From positions 49,366 to 113,365 of the forward strand of contig JAUSFE010000125.1 in the NCBI GenBank assembly GCA_030649945.1: 64,000 bases of DNA. Reading direction: 5' to 3'. Of the stretch, positions 35,334 to 45,650 are shown piece after piece. Within the stretch, counting starts at the first letter, position 1. Each line of letters starts with the position of its first letter. The notes beneath the pieces were generated by a model. That model had not been told where the DNA came from. It was given only the letters and a program-made list of their open reading frames with translations, and did no database searches. A program made the translations under genes and the position numbers. Source of the stretch: Dehalococcoidia bacterium. Its GTDB lineage: Bacteria > Chloroflexota > Dehalococcoidia > SM23-28-2 > RBG-16-64-32.

Positions 35334-35499
35334 CACTTTTCTTGAACCTTTCATATCTCTCGAGCAAGTGACCGCGGGTAGAATGACGCTAAAACGGAAG
35401 TGGATTGGGCGCGGACCAATCCAGAAGGGGGTGAACCACGGGAGTAATCCAGCCATAACCGGCCCCATCAACCCAGCCTATGTCTGAAGGAGGACCTTA

Positions 35500-35715
35500 A
35501 TGTTCACCATGATCAACGCACTCAGCTTTTGGCTGAAGGCGCACATCCGCAGCGAGCGCGGCCAGGACCTGATCGAGTACGCCCTGCTGGGCGGCCTCAT
35601 CGCCGGCGCCCTGCTTGCCGCCGCCGTACTTACCGGTATGACCGATGCGGTCAAGGGTATGGCTACCGGCATCGGCGAGTGCATCGACTTCGACGGCACG
35701 GACTGCCTGCCGTAA
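35500..35715 (+). CDS. flp: Flp-family type IVb pilin
   Basis: RSERGQDLIEYALLGGLIAGALLAAAVLTGM. Confidence 0.9.
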   Translation: MFTMINALSFWLKAHIRSERGQDLIEYALLGGLIAGALLAAAVLTGMTDAVKGMATGIGECIDFDGTDCLP

Positions 35716-35781
35716 ACTAGTCGAAGGTGAGGACGGGGTGGCGGCGGCGTTGCCGCCGCCACCCCCAGTCACATTCTGCCC

Positions 35782-36249
35782 ATGATCCAACGCATCCGGA
35801 CGAAAGCGCGAAGCGAACGAGGGCAGGCTCTCATCGAGTTTGCTCTGCTCTTCCCGTTTCTCATGATGTTCCTCTTCGTGCTCCTGGACTTCGGCATCGC
35901 CATCGACAGACGAGTTGTCATCCAACACGCCGTCCGCGAGGGCGCGCGCCAGGGGGCGATCGGGCGGCCGGAGTCGGAGATTGAGACAGTTGTAATCAAC
36001 CAATCGCAAGATGTCCTCGACGCGACAGAGATAGCCATCTGCTTCGTCGATGGCCCTGATGCCAACACCTACCCAGGCAATGTCGGTGACAACGTCCGGG
36101 TCAGCGCGAACTACGTGTACTCGTTCGCGGCGGTGAGCGGACAGCTCTTGCGCCCGCTTGGAGTAGACCCGGACGACTTCGAGATAGTGATGAACCCGCA
36201 CGGTGAAGCGAGACTGGAACGCTCTGTAACCGGCGCCACAAGCTGCTAG
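35782..36249 (+). CDS. TadE-like pilus assembly protein
   Basis: ARSERGQALIEFALLFPFLMMFLFVLLDFGIAIDRRVVIQHAVREGARQGAIG. Confidence 0.9.
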   Translation: MIQRIRTKARSERGQALIEFALLFPFLMMFLFVLLDFGIAIDRRVVIQHAVREGARQGAIGRPESEIETVVINQSQDVLDATEIAICFVDGPDANTYPGNVGDNVRVSANYVYSFAAVSGQLLRPLGVDPDDFEIVMNPHGEARLERSVTGATSC

Positions 36250-36252
36250 AGT

Positions 36253-37707
36253 ATGACCATGAGACGCAGGCGAGGCTCCGGCGAGCGCGGGCAGGTGATC
36301 ATCCTTGCCCTTCTCGTGATAACAGTGACCTTCGTCGTGGGCGCGATCGCCGTGGACCTGACCCTGTGGCTCAGCGAACGGCGGGGCGCGCAGACGGATG
36401 CTGACTTCTCGGCGCTCGCCGGCGCCTTCGAACTGCTAGACCCCGACGCCAGCGCCGGCGACGCGATCCAGGCGGCGACCGATAACCTGGACGCCAACGA
36501 CGAGCAACTCAACGCCAGTCTCGCCCAGCCCATCGCGGTGGACGACAGTTGCTACGACCGCGGCGTAAACGACGCCGTGACAGTAGACGTCCGGCACGAT
36601 TCGCGTGCCCTTTTCTTTGACATCTTCGGGGTTACAGACCCAGACATCGGCGCGCATGCCAAGGCCTGTGCCGGTGCTGTCCAGGCTCCACCCAACCTCG
36701 TGCCGTTCGAGATATGGGATGACCCAGGACCATGCTTCGACACCACCGAGAAGCCCATCTTCACCGCCATGTGCCCGATCGAACTCGGCGCCCAGGGCGA
36801 CGGCTCGGACCGCGGCATACTCGACCTGGATGCACCCGACGACTACTGCAGCGACGGTGGCGGATCCGGCGACATCGCGGACGTGATCGAAAACGCGGCG
36901 GCTGGCATCTGCTTGATCAATGAGAACCCTTCCGCCGCCTGTGGGAGCGGTCCGTGGTACGACTGCGTTGCCGTACAGAACGGCAACCCTAAGAAGGTGC
37001 TGGACGGCGTAAACGCCCGCGTAATCAAGGATGGGGGCTGCGACACGGGCGGCGTACCAGGCGTGGATGACTTTTTCGAGACCGTGATCCTGGCCATCGA
37101 CCGCGGCAGTCCGTACAACAGCATCTACGAGGCCAAAGATTGCGATTCTGCCACGGCCGGCATACAGGCCAGTCCTCGCCTTGTCTCGATCGTCGTGCTT
37201 GAGGAGGACCCGCCAAACGGACTCTCAGGTGCCGGCTATCCGATCGTCGCGTTCGCCGGCTTCTACATCGCGGGCTGTGCCGCCGAGGGCGACCCTGTTG
37301 ACGACGAGTCAGACCTTGATCCGGACTGCAACGCTCCCGGAATCAGGCGCCTTGAGCCTACCGAGGACTTGTACGTGGCGGCGCCTGGCTTCGGCCCCCT
37401 TCGCGCTCCCAACGCCTGTCACGGCGGGCGGCCCCCACACGGGGTGCAGACCTCCTGCCCGCCCACGCCATCACCATCACCCAGTCCCACGCCAACCCCG
37501 ACGCCCACACCGAGCCCAGTCGCGACAGACACACCATCACCGACGCCGCCGGGGCCAACGCCGACACCGGGCCCTGGCCCCTCCAGCTGCGGCTCCCCCG
37601 GCCACTGCGTGGTCTATGGGCGCTTCGTCAACCTGATCATATCTAACGCCGACATCGGCACACCATCGGACCAAACAACTCTATTCGGCATTTCACTGGT
37701 GGAATGA
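36253..37707 (+). CDS. TadG-like pilus assembly protein with Pro/Thr-rich C-terminal region
   Basis: GERGQVIILALLVITVTFVVGAIAVDLTLWLSERRGAQTDADFSALAGA; PTPSPSPSPTPTPTPTPSPVATDTPSPTPPGPTPTPGP. Confidence 0.85.
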   Translation: MTMRRRRGSGERGQVIILALLVITVTFVVGAIAVDLTLWLSERRGAQTDADFSALAGAFELLDPDASAGDAIQAATDNLDANDEQLNASLAQPIAVDDSCYDRGVNDAVTVDVRHDSRALFFDIFGVTDPDIGAHAKACAGAVQAPPNLVPFEIWDDPGPCFDTTEKPIFTAMCPIELGAQGDGSDRGILDLDAPDDYCSDGGGSGDIADVIENAAAGICLINENPSAACGSGPWYDCVAVQNGNPKKVLDGVNARVIKDGGCDTGGVPGVDDFFETVILAIDRGSPYNSIYEAKDCDSATAGIQASPRLVSIVVLEEDPPNGLSGAGYPIVAFAGFYIAGCAAEGDPVDDESDLDPDCNAPGIRRLEPTEDLYVAAPGFGPLRAPNACHGGRPPHGVQTSCPPTPSPSPSPTPTPTPTPSPVATDTPSPTPPGPTPTPGPGPSSCGSPGHCVVYGRFVNLIISNADIGTPSDQTTLFGISLVE

Positions 37708-37725
37708 ACAAGGAGGGGGTCAGCA

Positions 37726-38559
37726 ATGGCCAGGATTGAACAACTGAAACTCGCGGGATCGAATAGAGCGCTGCTGCTGCTCGCGCTGATAGCCGGTCTA
37801 GTAGCCGCGGTCGTGGTCTTCATCGCCGTGAGCAACGGCGGAGACGATAACGCGAACCCGGCGGGTGTGTCTGATAACGTGACTAGCGCCCTGATCGCCA
37901 CGCAAAGTATTTCAGTGGGAACGGAGATCACCAGCGACATGGTGAAGATCGTTAGTGTACCGAACGACCTGCTGGTGTCAGGGGCGTACGCCGACTCTGA
38001 ACTGGTCGTCGGGGACGTGGCCAGGGTCGCGATCGCCCAGGGCGAACAGATAACCAGCAACAAGGTCGGCATCGCCGTGCCGGACAAGGGGCTTTCGGGC
38101 GTTCTCCCGCTGGGCATGCGCGCAATCGGCGTCAATGTGGAGCAAGTAACCGCGGTGGGCGGGCTGCTTCTCCCGGGCGATCATGTGGACATCGTTGCCA
38201 CCTACAAGATAAAGCGAGCGCCAGGTCTGGCCGAGGACGAGTACATCCTTCGCACGGAGACCATACTGCAGAACGTAGAGATCCTCTCGGTCGGGCAGGA
38301 GGCGCAAGAGGCCTCCGCTCGGATCGACACCTCTGCCGACCCGAGCACAACCAACCCGAGCTACACCAGCGGTGATCTTCCAGACAACGTTGAAGAGCAG
38401 CCCAGGGCCAACACGATCACGGTCGCGCTGAGTCTTGCTGACGCGCAGTTGCTGATCTCGTTTCAACAGCGCGCCGATCAGGTCTGGGCCGCGGAACGCG
38501 CATTTGGTGAAACGGCGCGGGCTGAGATTCCGCCGCACGAAGTGATTCTGGTCGAGTAG
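37726..38559 (+). CDS. cpaB: Flp pilus assembly protein CpaB/RcpC
   Basis: TQSISVGTEITSDMVKIVSVPNDLL..., VLPLGMRAIGVNVEQVTAVGGLLLPGDHVDIVATYK. Confidence 0.9.
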   Translation: MARIEQLKLAGSNRALLLLALIAGLVAAVVVFIAVSNGGDDNANPAGVSDNVTSALIATQSISVGTEITSDMVKIVSVPNDLLVSGAYADSELVVGDVARVAIAQGEQITSNKVGIAVPDKGLSGVLPLGMRAIGVNVEQVTAVGGLLLPGDHVDIVATYKIKRAPGLAEDEYILRTETILQNVEILSVGQEAQEASARIDTSADPSTTNPSYTSGDLPDNVEEQPRANTITVALSLADAQLLISFQQRADQVWAAERAFGETARAEIPPHEVILVE

Positions 38560-38598
38560 TGATCTTCAGGCGCGAGAATAAGAAGGGAATGGGGACGC

Positions 38599-39837
38599 AT
38601 GGCCAGGGTTCCTGAAGTCCTGATCGTTGACCAGGACCCGGCAGCCCGGTTCGAGGTGAAGCAGCTCGTCCGCGGGGCCCAGCTGGGGTTCGCCGGCGAG
38701 GCCGGCCTTGGCACGGAGGCGGTCTCGCTCGCCAGCGAAGCGAAGCCGGACGTCATCATCTGCGGGATGAGCCGCCCACCCGCGCGCTCGCTGCAGACGA
38801 TCGAGGCTCTGCTCGACGTGCTGCCCGAGACCCCGATTATCGCGTACGCCCGCGAGGAAGAAGTGGACGTAGTGCGCCAGGCGATGCTGGCCGGCGCGCG
38901 CGATTTCTTCCAGATCCCGGCGGAGGTCGAGCGTCTCGTAGATTCGATACGCTCGGTGCTCGAATCTGAAGAGCGCAAACGCCTGCGGCTGTCGGGTCAG
39001 TCGAAGGGCATCGGGCCCAAGGGCCTCGTGATCGCCATCTTCGGCGCCAAGGGCGGCGTCGGCAAGACCACGATCGCCACCAACCTTGGCCTCGCGCTGG
39101 CCGGCAACCTCGGCCAGTCGGTCGTGCTCGTGGACGGAGACAACAGCTTCGGTGATGTCGCGGCGATGCTGGATATGCGCCCGGACCGCAGCGTCGTCGA
39201 CTTCATCCGCGACACTGACAAGATCGACAGGACCAACGTCACCGAATACTTGATGCGCCACCCGAGCGGCCTCTGGGTCTTGCCTGCGCCCCGCGAGAGC
39301 CTGATGTGGCGGTCGGTGTCACCGGACGCCTTCCGCAAAGTGCTCAACATAGTCGCACGCCGGTTCGACATCGTGCTGGTGGACTCCGCAGCGATGCTCA
39401 GCGATCTGGCGTTGGCGATCCTGGACGAGGCCAACATGGTGCTCTGGGTGACCTCCACTGACTTCTCCAGCATCAACAACTCGCTCCTCGGGTTGGAGGC
39501 GCTGCAGCAGATCTCTTATCCCGAAGCGCGCATCCGCCTCGTACTGAACGTGACTTCACCAGATGACGGCGTCCGGCCGGCCAAGATCGAAACAGTGCTG
39601 AAGCGGGACTTCTTCTGGTCCATCCCGTATGACAGGGATATCCGGATCGGGGCCCAAGTGGGCAACGCGGCGGTAATCGCGAGCCCGGGCGGCAACGGCG
39701 CGCGCACCCTGATTCAACTCGCCCAGGCCCTTACCGGCGGCAGCGCCCCGGCAGCGCCGCGCCCGACTCGATCGTTCAGATTTTTCAAGCGTCGGGAACC
39801 AGCACCAGAGCCCGTTGTAGAGCAGGAGGGGGGATAA
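38599..39837 (+). CDS. CpaE/TadZ-like pilus ATPase with receiver-like N-terminus
   Basis: VIAIFGAKGGVGKTTIATNLGLALA, LVDGDNSFGDVAAMLDMRPDRSVVDF; receiver-like N-term. Confidence 0.9.
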   Translation: MARVPEVLIVDQDPAARFEVKQLVRGAQLGFAGEAGLGTEAVSLASEAKPDVIICGMSRPPARSLQTIEALLDVLPETPIIAYAREEEVDVVRQAMLAGARDFFQIPAEVERLVDSIRSVLESEERKRLRLSGQSKGIGPKGLVIAIFGAKGGVGKTTIATNLGLALAGNLGQSVVLVDGDNSFGDVAAMLDMRPDRSVVDFIRDTDKIDRTNVTEYLMRHPSGLWVLPAPRESLMWRSVSPDAFRKVLNIVARRFDIVLVDSAAMLSDLALAILDEANMVLWVTSTDFSSINNSLLGLEALQQISYPEARIRLVLNVTSPDDGVRPAKIETVLKRDFFWSIPYDRDIRIGAQVGNAAVIASPGGNGARTLIQLAQALTGGSAPAAPRPTRSFRFFKRREPAPEPVVEQEGG

Positions 39838-39841
39838 ACAC

Positions 39842-41212
39842 ATGGTGTCGCCAAAGCAACAGGAAGATAAACCAGAATCGGAATGGACCATACCGTCCCG
39901 GCTGACCGACCAGGTCGCCGTCAATGACTTCGCCCCCCTGTCCGCTGAAGACGAAGAGGTAGTGCAGAAGGTGCACACCCGAGTCATCCAGGACATGGAT
40001 CTGTCCGCGGTCGAGCGTCTCGGACCATCGCGAGGGCGCGAGGCTATCGAACAGGGCGTACGGACACTTCTAGCCGAAGTCGCTGCGCACCTCTACGGGG
40101 AGCGCAAGGAGATGGTCATCCGGCGCGTAATAGACGACGCCGTTGGCCTCGGCCCGCTGGAGCCGCTCATCCAGGACAAGTCGATCTCCGAGGTCATGGT
40201 CAACGCCCCGGACGAGATCTACTTCGAGCGCGACGGCATCATCTATCTGTCTGCGCTGCGATTCCGCAACGTGGACCACATCATGCTCGTCATCGACCGA
40301 ATCATCTCGCCGCTCGGGCGGCGCGTGGACGAGTCGTCGCCATTCGTGGACGCCCGCCTGCCCGACGGTTCGCGTGTCAATATCATCATTCCGCCGCTAA
40401 TACCCCGCTCGCCGGTCGTCACCATCCGCAAGTTCCGCCCCGACAAGTACTCCATGGAGGACCTCGTCGGGAACGGCACGCTGACCCCGGAGGTGTGCGA
40501 CTTCCTGCGTGCCAGCGTGCAACTGCGCCTGAACATGGTGATCTCCGGCGGAAGCGGTACCGGCAAGACCACCGTGCTGAACGCGCTCTCCGCATTCATC
40601 CCAGAGCGTGAGCGCATCGTGACCATCGAAGACCCCATCGAGCTCAAGCTCCAGCAGCGTCACGTCATCAGCGCGGAGGCCCGGCCGCCCAACATCGAGG
40701 GCAAGAACGAAGTGACGCAGCGCGACTTGCTGCGAAACACCCTGCGCATGCGCCCGGACCGCATCATCGTCGGCGAGGTGCGTGGACCGGAAGCGTTCGA
40801 CATGATGCAGGCGATGAATACCGGCCACGAAGGATCCCTCACGACCGTGCACGCGAACTCCTCCCGCGACGCGCTGGCGCGAATCGAGAACATGGTCCTC
40901 ATGGCGGGCTTCGACCTCCCGACGCGTGCAATCCGCGAGCAGATGGCGGCAGCCTTCCACCTGATCATTCACCTCGCGCGGTTCGCGGACGGCGCTCGCC
41001 GCATCATCAACATCAGCGAGGTCGTCGGTATGGAAGAGGCCACCGTCACGATGCAGGACCTCTTCGTGTTCGAAACGACATCGATCGCCGAGGACGGCCG
41101 GATCATGGGCGAACTCACGAGCACGGGAATCGTTCCCACGTTCGCCGACCGGTTCGCCAAGGCCGGGGTGCCGCTGGAGTCCATCCTGCCGAACATTGGC
41201 CGGTGGGCCTGA
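39842..41212 (+). CDS. cpaF: CpaF/TadA secretion ATPase
   Basis: [84 protein letters not shown]. Confidence 0.96.
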   Translation: MVSPKQQEDKPESEWTIPSRLTDQVAVNDFAPLSAEDEEVVQKVHTRVIQDMDLSAVERLGPSRGREAIEQGVRTLLAEVAAHLYGERKEMVIRRVIDDAVGLGPLEPLIQDKSISEVMVNAPDEIYFERDGIIYLSALRFRNVDHIMLVIDRIISPLGRRVDESSPFVDARLPDGSRVNIIIPPLIPRSPVVTIRKFRPDKYSMEDLVGNGTLTPEVCDFLRASVQLRLNMVISGGSGTGKTTVLNALSAFIPERERIVTIEDPIELKLQQRHVISAEARPPNIEGKNEVTQRDLLRNTLRMRPDRIIVGEVRGPEAFDMMQAMNTGHEGSLTTVHANSSRDALARIENMVLMAGFDLPTRAIREQMAAAFHLIIHLARFADGARRIINISEVVGMEEATVTMQDLFVFETTSIAEDGRIMGELTSTGIVPTFADRFAKAGVPLESILPNIGRWA

Positions 41213-42183
41213 TGACCCTGGCGATCATCGCGTCCACCCTGGCGTTCGTGGCAGTCGCCGCGCTAATTCTGGCCGTCACCTCGATTTCGCCAGCCAGACG
41301 CGCAGAGGCTCGCCTCTCACGCCTGGACCGGACAAAGGAAAAGGAATCGACGCCAGTAGAGAACGTCCTGCGGACGGACACTGGCACGTTCCCACTACTG
41401 CGCGGTTTCACCACCGGAAACGCCTGGTCCGCCCGGACGGCGCAAGACCTGGCCCAGGCGGGCTGGGGTCTCAAGGTCAGCGAGTACCTCCTCATCAGGA
41501 TATTCGCCGCCGCCGCCGCACTGATCCTCGGCGCCCTGTTGTTGGGTAGCGCAGGCCCGGGAGGTGTGCTCATCGCGATAATCCTGGGCGCAGTTGGCTT
41601 TATGCTCCCCGCCGTGCTACTGCGCTACTACCGCTCGCGCAGGCAGCGGGCGATCAACGGCCAGCTGGCGGAGATGCTATCGCTGCTCTCGAACTCACTC
41701 CGGTCCGGATTTGCCTTCACGCAGGCCGTGGAACTCGCGGCGAAGCAGCTGGGCCCTCCGATTACTCAGGAGTTGGAGCGCTTCTTACACGACATCTCTC
41801 TCGGAGCGCCGACCGATGTCGCCCTGCAGCAGATGGCCGACCGCACCGGCAGCTACGACCTCGACATGATGGTTTCGAGCATTATGATCCAACGCAACAC
41901 CGGCGGCAATCTCTCCGAGATCCTGGACAACGTCGCGGACACGATCCGCGAACGAGAGCGGCTCCAGGGAGAGATCCGCGCCTTGACGTCCTCGCAGCGA
42001 TTTACGGGTTTAGTGCTCTCTGTCTATCCCATATTCCTGGGGGCCCTGTTCTTCGCTCTGGCGCCGGGGACCTGGAAGGTGCTCTTCGAATCAGAGCTGG
42101 GGCGCATTCTGCTCATCTCGGCCGCTACGCTGCAGGTGATGGGGATGATAACCATTCGCCGCATTCTGGCGCTGGAAGTGTAG
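41203..42183 (+). CDS. tadB: TadB, type II secretion F family
   Basis: LAEMLSLLSNSLRSGFAFTQAVELAAKQLGPPITQELERFLHDISLGAPTDVALQQMADRTGSYDLDMMVSSIMIQRNTGGNLSEILDNVADTIRER. Confidence 0.93.
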   Translation: MGLMTLAIIASTLAFVAVAALILAVTSISPARRAEARLSRLDRTKEKESTPVENVLRTDTGTFPLLRGFTTGNAWSARTAQDLAQAGWGLKVSEYLLIRIFAAAAALILGALLLGSAGPGGVLIAIILGAVGFMLPAVLLRYYRSRRQRAINGQLAEMLSLLSNSLRSGFAFTQAVELAAKQLGPPITQELERFLHDISLGAPTDVALQQMADRTGSYDLDMMVSSIMIQRNTGGNLSEILDNVADTIRERERLQGEIRALTSSQRFTGLVLSVYPIFLGALFFALAPGTWKVLFESELGRILLISAATLQVMGMITIRRILALEV

Positions 42184-42195
42184 GGGGGTGATTCC

Positions 42196-43095
42196 ATGCT
42201 CGCATTGATCGCTGCCGTCGCCGCTTTCGTCTCGGCTAGCTCGCTGCTGGCCTGGTTTGGCGGCGCGATGCGGAACCCCGTCGAGGCCCGGATTTCCAGG
42301 CTCGCGCCTGTCGGATCTAGTTCGGCGATGAAGGCCCCCTTTTCCGACCGCGTTTTCATGCCGGTGCTGGATGGCCTCACCAGCGGGCTGATCCAGCTGC
42401 TGCCGCACAGGTTCGTGTCGCGCGTAAGCCGTCAGCTCCTCGCCGCCGGCTCACCCATGACCACGCAGGCATTCTTCACCCTGGCCTTGCTGTGCGGGCT
42501 GGCCTTTCCGGCTGCAGGGCTCTTCTTCCTCGCACGTTCCTCCGATGGGGTCGCCGGCTGGATGATCGTCGTCGCCGCCTTCCTGGCCTTCGCAGGGTTC
42601 ATCGTGCCGTACACGTGGCTTCGGAGGCGTGTGCGCCTACGCAAGCTCACAATCTGGAGGCGGCTTGCCGATGTGTTCGACATGGTGACGGTGTGCGTGG
42701 AGGCCGGCCTGGGCCTGGATGCCGCGATGAGACAGGTGGCAGCAAAGCTGAAGGGCCCCTTTTCCGACGAGATTTCCTTGATGCTCCGGCAGGTTGGCAT
42801 GGGCCGGCCGCGCCGCGAGGCTCTTGAGGACCTGGCGTATCGTGTGGACGTGCCCGAAGTGACAACGTTCGTGCATGCCATCGTACAGGCCGAGCAGCTT
42901 GGGACCAGCCTTGGACGCGTCCTCCGGGCGCAAAGCCTGAGCCTGCGCGTCCGCCGCCGGCAAAAGGCGGAGGAGATGGCGCGCCGCGCCCCGGTGAAGA
43001 TGGTGTTCCCGCTGGTGCTCTTCATCATGCCCACCTTCTTCATCGTGACAATCGGCCCGATGTTCGTCCATCTGACGGAGTACCTGAAGGACTAA
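42196..43095 (+). CDS. tadC: TadC, type II secretion F family
   Basis: RLADVFDMVTVCVEAGLGLDAAMRQVAAKLKGPFSDEISLMLRQVGMGRPRREALEDLAYRVDVPEVTTFVHAIVQAEQLGTSLGRVLRAQS. Confidence 0.93.
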   Translation: MLALIAAVAAFVSASSLLAWFGGAMRNPVEARISRLAPVGSSSAMKAPFSDRVFMPVLDGLTSGLIQLLPHRFVSRVSRQLLAAGSPMTTQAFFTLALLCGLAFPAAGLFFLARSSDGVAGWMIVVAAFLAFAGFIVPYTWLRRRVRLRKLTIWRRLADVFDMVTVCVEAGLGLDAAMRQVAAKLKGPFSDEISLMLRQVGMGRPRREALEDLAYRVDVPEVTTFVHAIVQAEQLGTSLGRVLRAQSLSLRVRRRQKAEEMARRAPVKMVFPLVLFIMPTFFIVTIGPMFVHLTEYLKD

Positions 43096-43099
43096 CGAG

Positions 43100-44146
43100 A
43101 TGTCACCGGACGTGGGGCTGCGGCCCGACGCGTACGAGGTGCTGTTTGTTCACCCGACGGCGCCGACGGAATTGCTCGCGACCATGTACTGGGCGCTGGC
43201 AGGCGACTTGCAGAGGCGTCGCGCGGCAGGTGAGCACGTCGACGATGAGCTGCACCACCTCACACGGTCGTACGAATGCGTGGGGGACTCCGACCGCCGC
43301 GCCGGCTACAACGCATCCCTCGGGTTGCTCACCCAGCCATTGATGCTACGGCCCCTGCCTCCCTCCCGGCGGTCGGTCCTGGGACGCCTGCTTCGTCGCT
43401 CCACCCATGGACCGATTGACCTCTACGAGGTGATGGGGGTAGCCCGGAACGTTCCTCCGGAGCTTCTCCCGCACGCACATCCAATCATGCGCGACCAATA
43501 CCTGAGGTTGGGCGCCGGCAAGCGGCAGACACAACTACTCGAAGCGCTAGAACGTTCTTACGAGACGCTACGCTCACCCGAGGCCAGAGATCGGTACGAC
43601 GCGCGCGCCCCCAAACCGCAGAACGGCATTCGGCCAGATTCATCGGCAGGCGCCGGTGACGCGCCGCCCAAACGGACTGCCACGGCAGCCGCGGCGCCCA
43701 AGACCAAGAAGCGGCTAAGTCACTCGAGGGCCGTAACGGCGGCGAAGGCGACGCGAGTGACCCCGCCTGCCTCTCCCGCGAACAAGAACAAGTCCTCGCC
43801 TCCCCAGAAGCGACCGAGTGCAAAGGCTCTGCCGCTGTTGTCGCGCGCGGCCGCGTCGGTCCTGTCAATGGTTGCGGCTGGACTTCGCCTGGCATATCGA
43901 GTCATGCGCTGGGGCGCAAGCGAAGCAGGTAGCGCATGGCAGAGGATGCGTTCCCGACGCGCCACGCTTCCAGCCGTTAGCGGGCCGCCTCCGCCGGCTG
44001 TCATCCATGCCCCCGGCGATCGTGCGAAGCGCGTGCCATCGGAAGTTGAAGACCAGTTTCTCGGCAGAGTGGCAACATCCGTCAAGGAGAGCGAGAGTCA
44101 TCTGCACGGCGCGGATCCTGGCCCGGGGCCTGGGAAGTCTCCGTAA
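43100..44146 (+). CDS. Hypothetical protein with two J-domain-like modules and basic linker
   Basis: AYEVLFVHPTAPTELLATMYWALAGDLQ...RAGYN and DLYEVMGVARNVPPELLPHAHPIMRDQYLR...SYETLRSPEARDRYDARAP; no HPD in either. Confidence 0.5.
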   Translation: MSPDVGLRPDAYEVLFVHPTAPTELLATMYWALAGDLQRRRAAGEHVDDELHHLTRSYECVGDSDRRAGYNASLGLLTQPLMLRPLPPSRRSVLGRLLRRSTHGPIDLYEVMGVARNVPPELLPHAHPIMRDQYLRLGAGKRQTQLLEALERSYETLRSPEARDRYDARAPKPQNGIRPDSSAGAGDAPPKRTATAAAAPKTKKRLSHSRAVTAAKATRVTPPASPANKNKSSPPQKRPSAKALPLLSRAAASVLSMVAAGLRLAYRVMRWGASEAGSAWQRMRSRRATLPAVSGPPPPAVIHAPGDRAKRVPSEVEDQFLGRVATSVKESESHLHGADPGPGPGKSP

Positions 44147-44489
44147 ACAGCACTCGAGCGCCGATGGACACGCCCACCTGAGCCGCCCTCTCGGCGTTCA
44201 TCTCGAGAACCGAGCGCGCTCCGCGACCGACGGCTGCCCGAAACGGCTTCATGGCGGGCGCAATCTTTAGAACGCGGTCGTCCTTATCGAGAAAGATGAC
44301 GTCGATCGGGAAGCGCATGAACATCGTGTGCACCGAATAGCATGGCGTGATCAGCAGTCCCTCGTCCGCAGGCATACCATGCCGGCCCATCAAGCCCCAG
44401 AACCGCGACCAGATGTTGTCCGCAATGCGCACCCGCTCGGCCAACACCATGTCCGAGGCCTCTATGGTCGCCCGTAGCGTCTTCATCAC
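44082..44489 (-). CDS. DUF192 protein
   Basis: RVRIADNIWSRFWGLMGRHGMPADEGLLITPCYSVHTMFMRFPIDVIFLDKDDRVLKIAPAMKPFRAAVGRGARSVLEM. Confidence 0.88.
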   Translation of the reverse strand: MMKTLRATIEASDMVLAERVRIADNIWSRFWGLMGRHGMPADEGLLITPCYSVHTMFMRFPIDVIFLDKDDRVLKIAPAMKPFRAAVGRGARSVLEMNAERAAQVGVSIGARVLFTETSQAPGQDPRRADDSRSP

Positions 44490-45013
44490 TCTTCCGCCCG
44501 GCTCTCCTGCGTTGCGAACGGCGGACCGTACTCCAGCACAATCTCCTCGCCGTCTTCGAGGATAATGTTCGCGGGGTCTCCAGCGTAGGGACTGCCGTTG
44601 ACGGTCGCAGTGATTTCGTGTGAGGCGTCCGCCGTCCGGTCAAGCAACTGTTCCGCGCTCAAGGGCTGTGCCCAGACGGCGAAAAACTGACCGAGCGTGT
44701 ACTCCAGACGCTCCGGCGCCTCGACGTGTATCAACCCATCTTCACCATGAGTGTGCAGCCAGAAGACGCAGTTGTCCCGGATGCCAATCCGGCTCGCCAC
44801 CGGGACCTGGTCGCCTTCGATGAAGATGGACAGGTGCGCGGGCACGTGGTAGTCCAGCCGCTCGCTGCTCTGGCACTCTACACCATCGACCGTTGCGTAG
44901 GTCTTGACGGCTGAGCCTCGGATCACGGCAAACGCCGTCGCCACCACGGCAATGACGACGAAGCCCAACGCCAGGCCCCACAACCAGTCTCGCCTTCCGG
45001 TTCTCAGCGGCAT
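44486..45013 (-). CDS. Membrane-anchored hypothetical protein
   Basis: N-term TM; RIGIRDNCVFWLHTHGEDGLIHVEAPERLEYTLGQFFAVWAQPL; ATGA overlap with DUF192 gene. Confidence 0.6.
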   Translation of the reverse strand: MPLRTGRRDWLWGLALGFVVIAVVATAFAVIRGSAVKTYATVDGVECQSSERLDYHVPAHLSIFIEGDQVPVASRIGIRDNCVFWLHTHGEDGLIHVEAPERLEYTLGQFFAVWAQPLSAEQLLDRTADASHEITATVNGSPYAGDPANIILEDGEEIVLEYGPPFATQESRAEE

Positions 45014-45117
45014 GAGCTCGTAAACACCGTCACGCTGTCCTGAATTCTAACGCCTAATTCATTTGTGCGCCCGTAACACTGGGCATCCGGGCCGCGTCTG
45101 GCTATTCGGGACTCGCA

Positions 45118-45591
45118 ATGACCGACGCTCGCCGCGCCGCATTCTCTGAAGGGACGTTCAACTGGCCTGTCATCACGCAAGGTCTGTTGGCATGTGTTTG
45201 CCTCGTGGGGTTCTCGTCAATGCCTAATTCGTCGTGGCTTGTCTACCCCGCGATCGCGGTACTCGCCTACACGATGCTCGCTGGCGCGCCCGTCCGCCGG
45301 CTGTTTTCCTCGTCTGGTCTCCGGCGGACGTTGTCTCGCTGGTGCCCGAGGCTGCTGGCGACGGTCGTGGGAATCCTGGTTGCTGGGCTGTTCGCGGATG
45401 GACCGGGAGTTCTGGCCCCAGTGGGCAGTTTGCTCTTTGTTCTGATACTGGCGGTGGCCGGCTTCTTCGTTGCCACACTCGTATTTCGGGCAGGGTGCTC
45501 CGCGGTTACCTGGACCGGCGAATCATCGGCGCCGGCCTACCAGCACCTGCGCCTGCAGGCCCGCCTAATTTGGCTGTACGTGGCCGGCTAG
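45118..45591 (+). CDS. Hypothetical multi-TM membrane protein
   Basis: Hydrophobic segments LACVCLVGFSSM, VYPAIAVLAYTMLAG, LLATVVGILVAGLFADG, LLFVLILAVAGFFVATLVF. Confidence 0.5.
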   Translation: MTDARRAAFSEGTFNWPVITQGLLACVCLVGFSSMPNSSWLVYPAIAVLAYTMLAGAPVRRLFSSSGLRRTLSRWCPRLLATVVGILVAGLFADGPGVLAPVGSLLFVLILAVAGFFVATLVFRAGCSAVTWTGESSAPAYQHLRLQARLIWLYVAG

Positions 45592-45636
45592 AACATTGAT
45601 GACCGCGCCGACGCATACGCAAGCGACAGTGTCGGT

Positions 45637-45642
45637 TATGAT
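45637..45642 (+). promoter_or_regulatory. -10-like TATGAT, 8 nt before ATPase ATG
   Basis: TATGAT ATAGCAAC ATG. Confidence 0.45.
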
Positions 45643-45650
45643 ATAGCAAC

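Noticed and set aside
35334-35499. Possible riboswitch (c-di-GMP type) before flp
   Set aside because: No GEMM or other known conserved core recognised by eye; only an ordinary leader with SD.
37467-37580. Thr/Pro/Ser tract in TadG-like gene considered as a separate repeat element
   Set aside because: Ordinary low-complexity linker coding sequence; not clearly mobile or structured.
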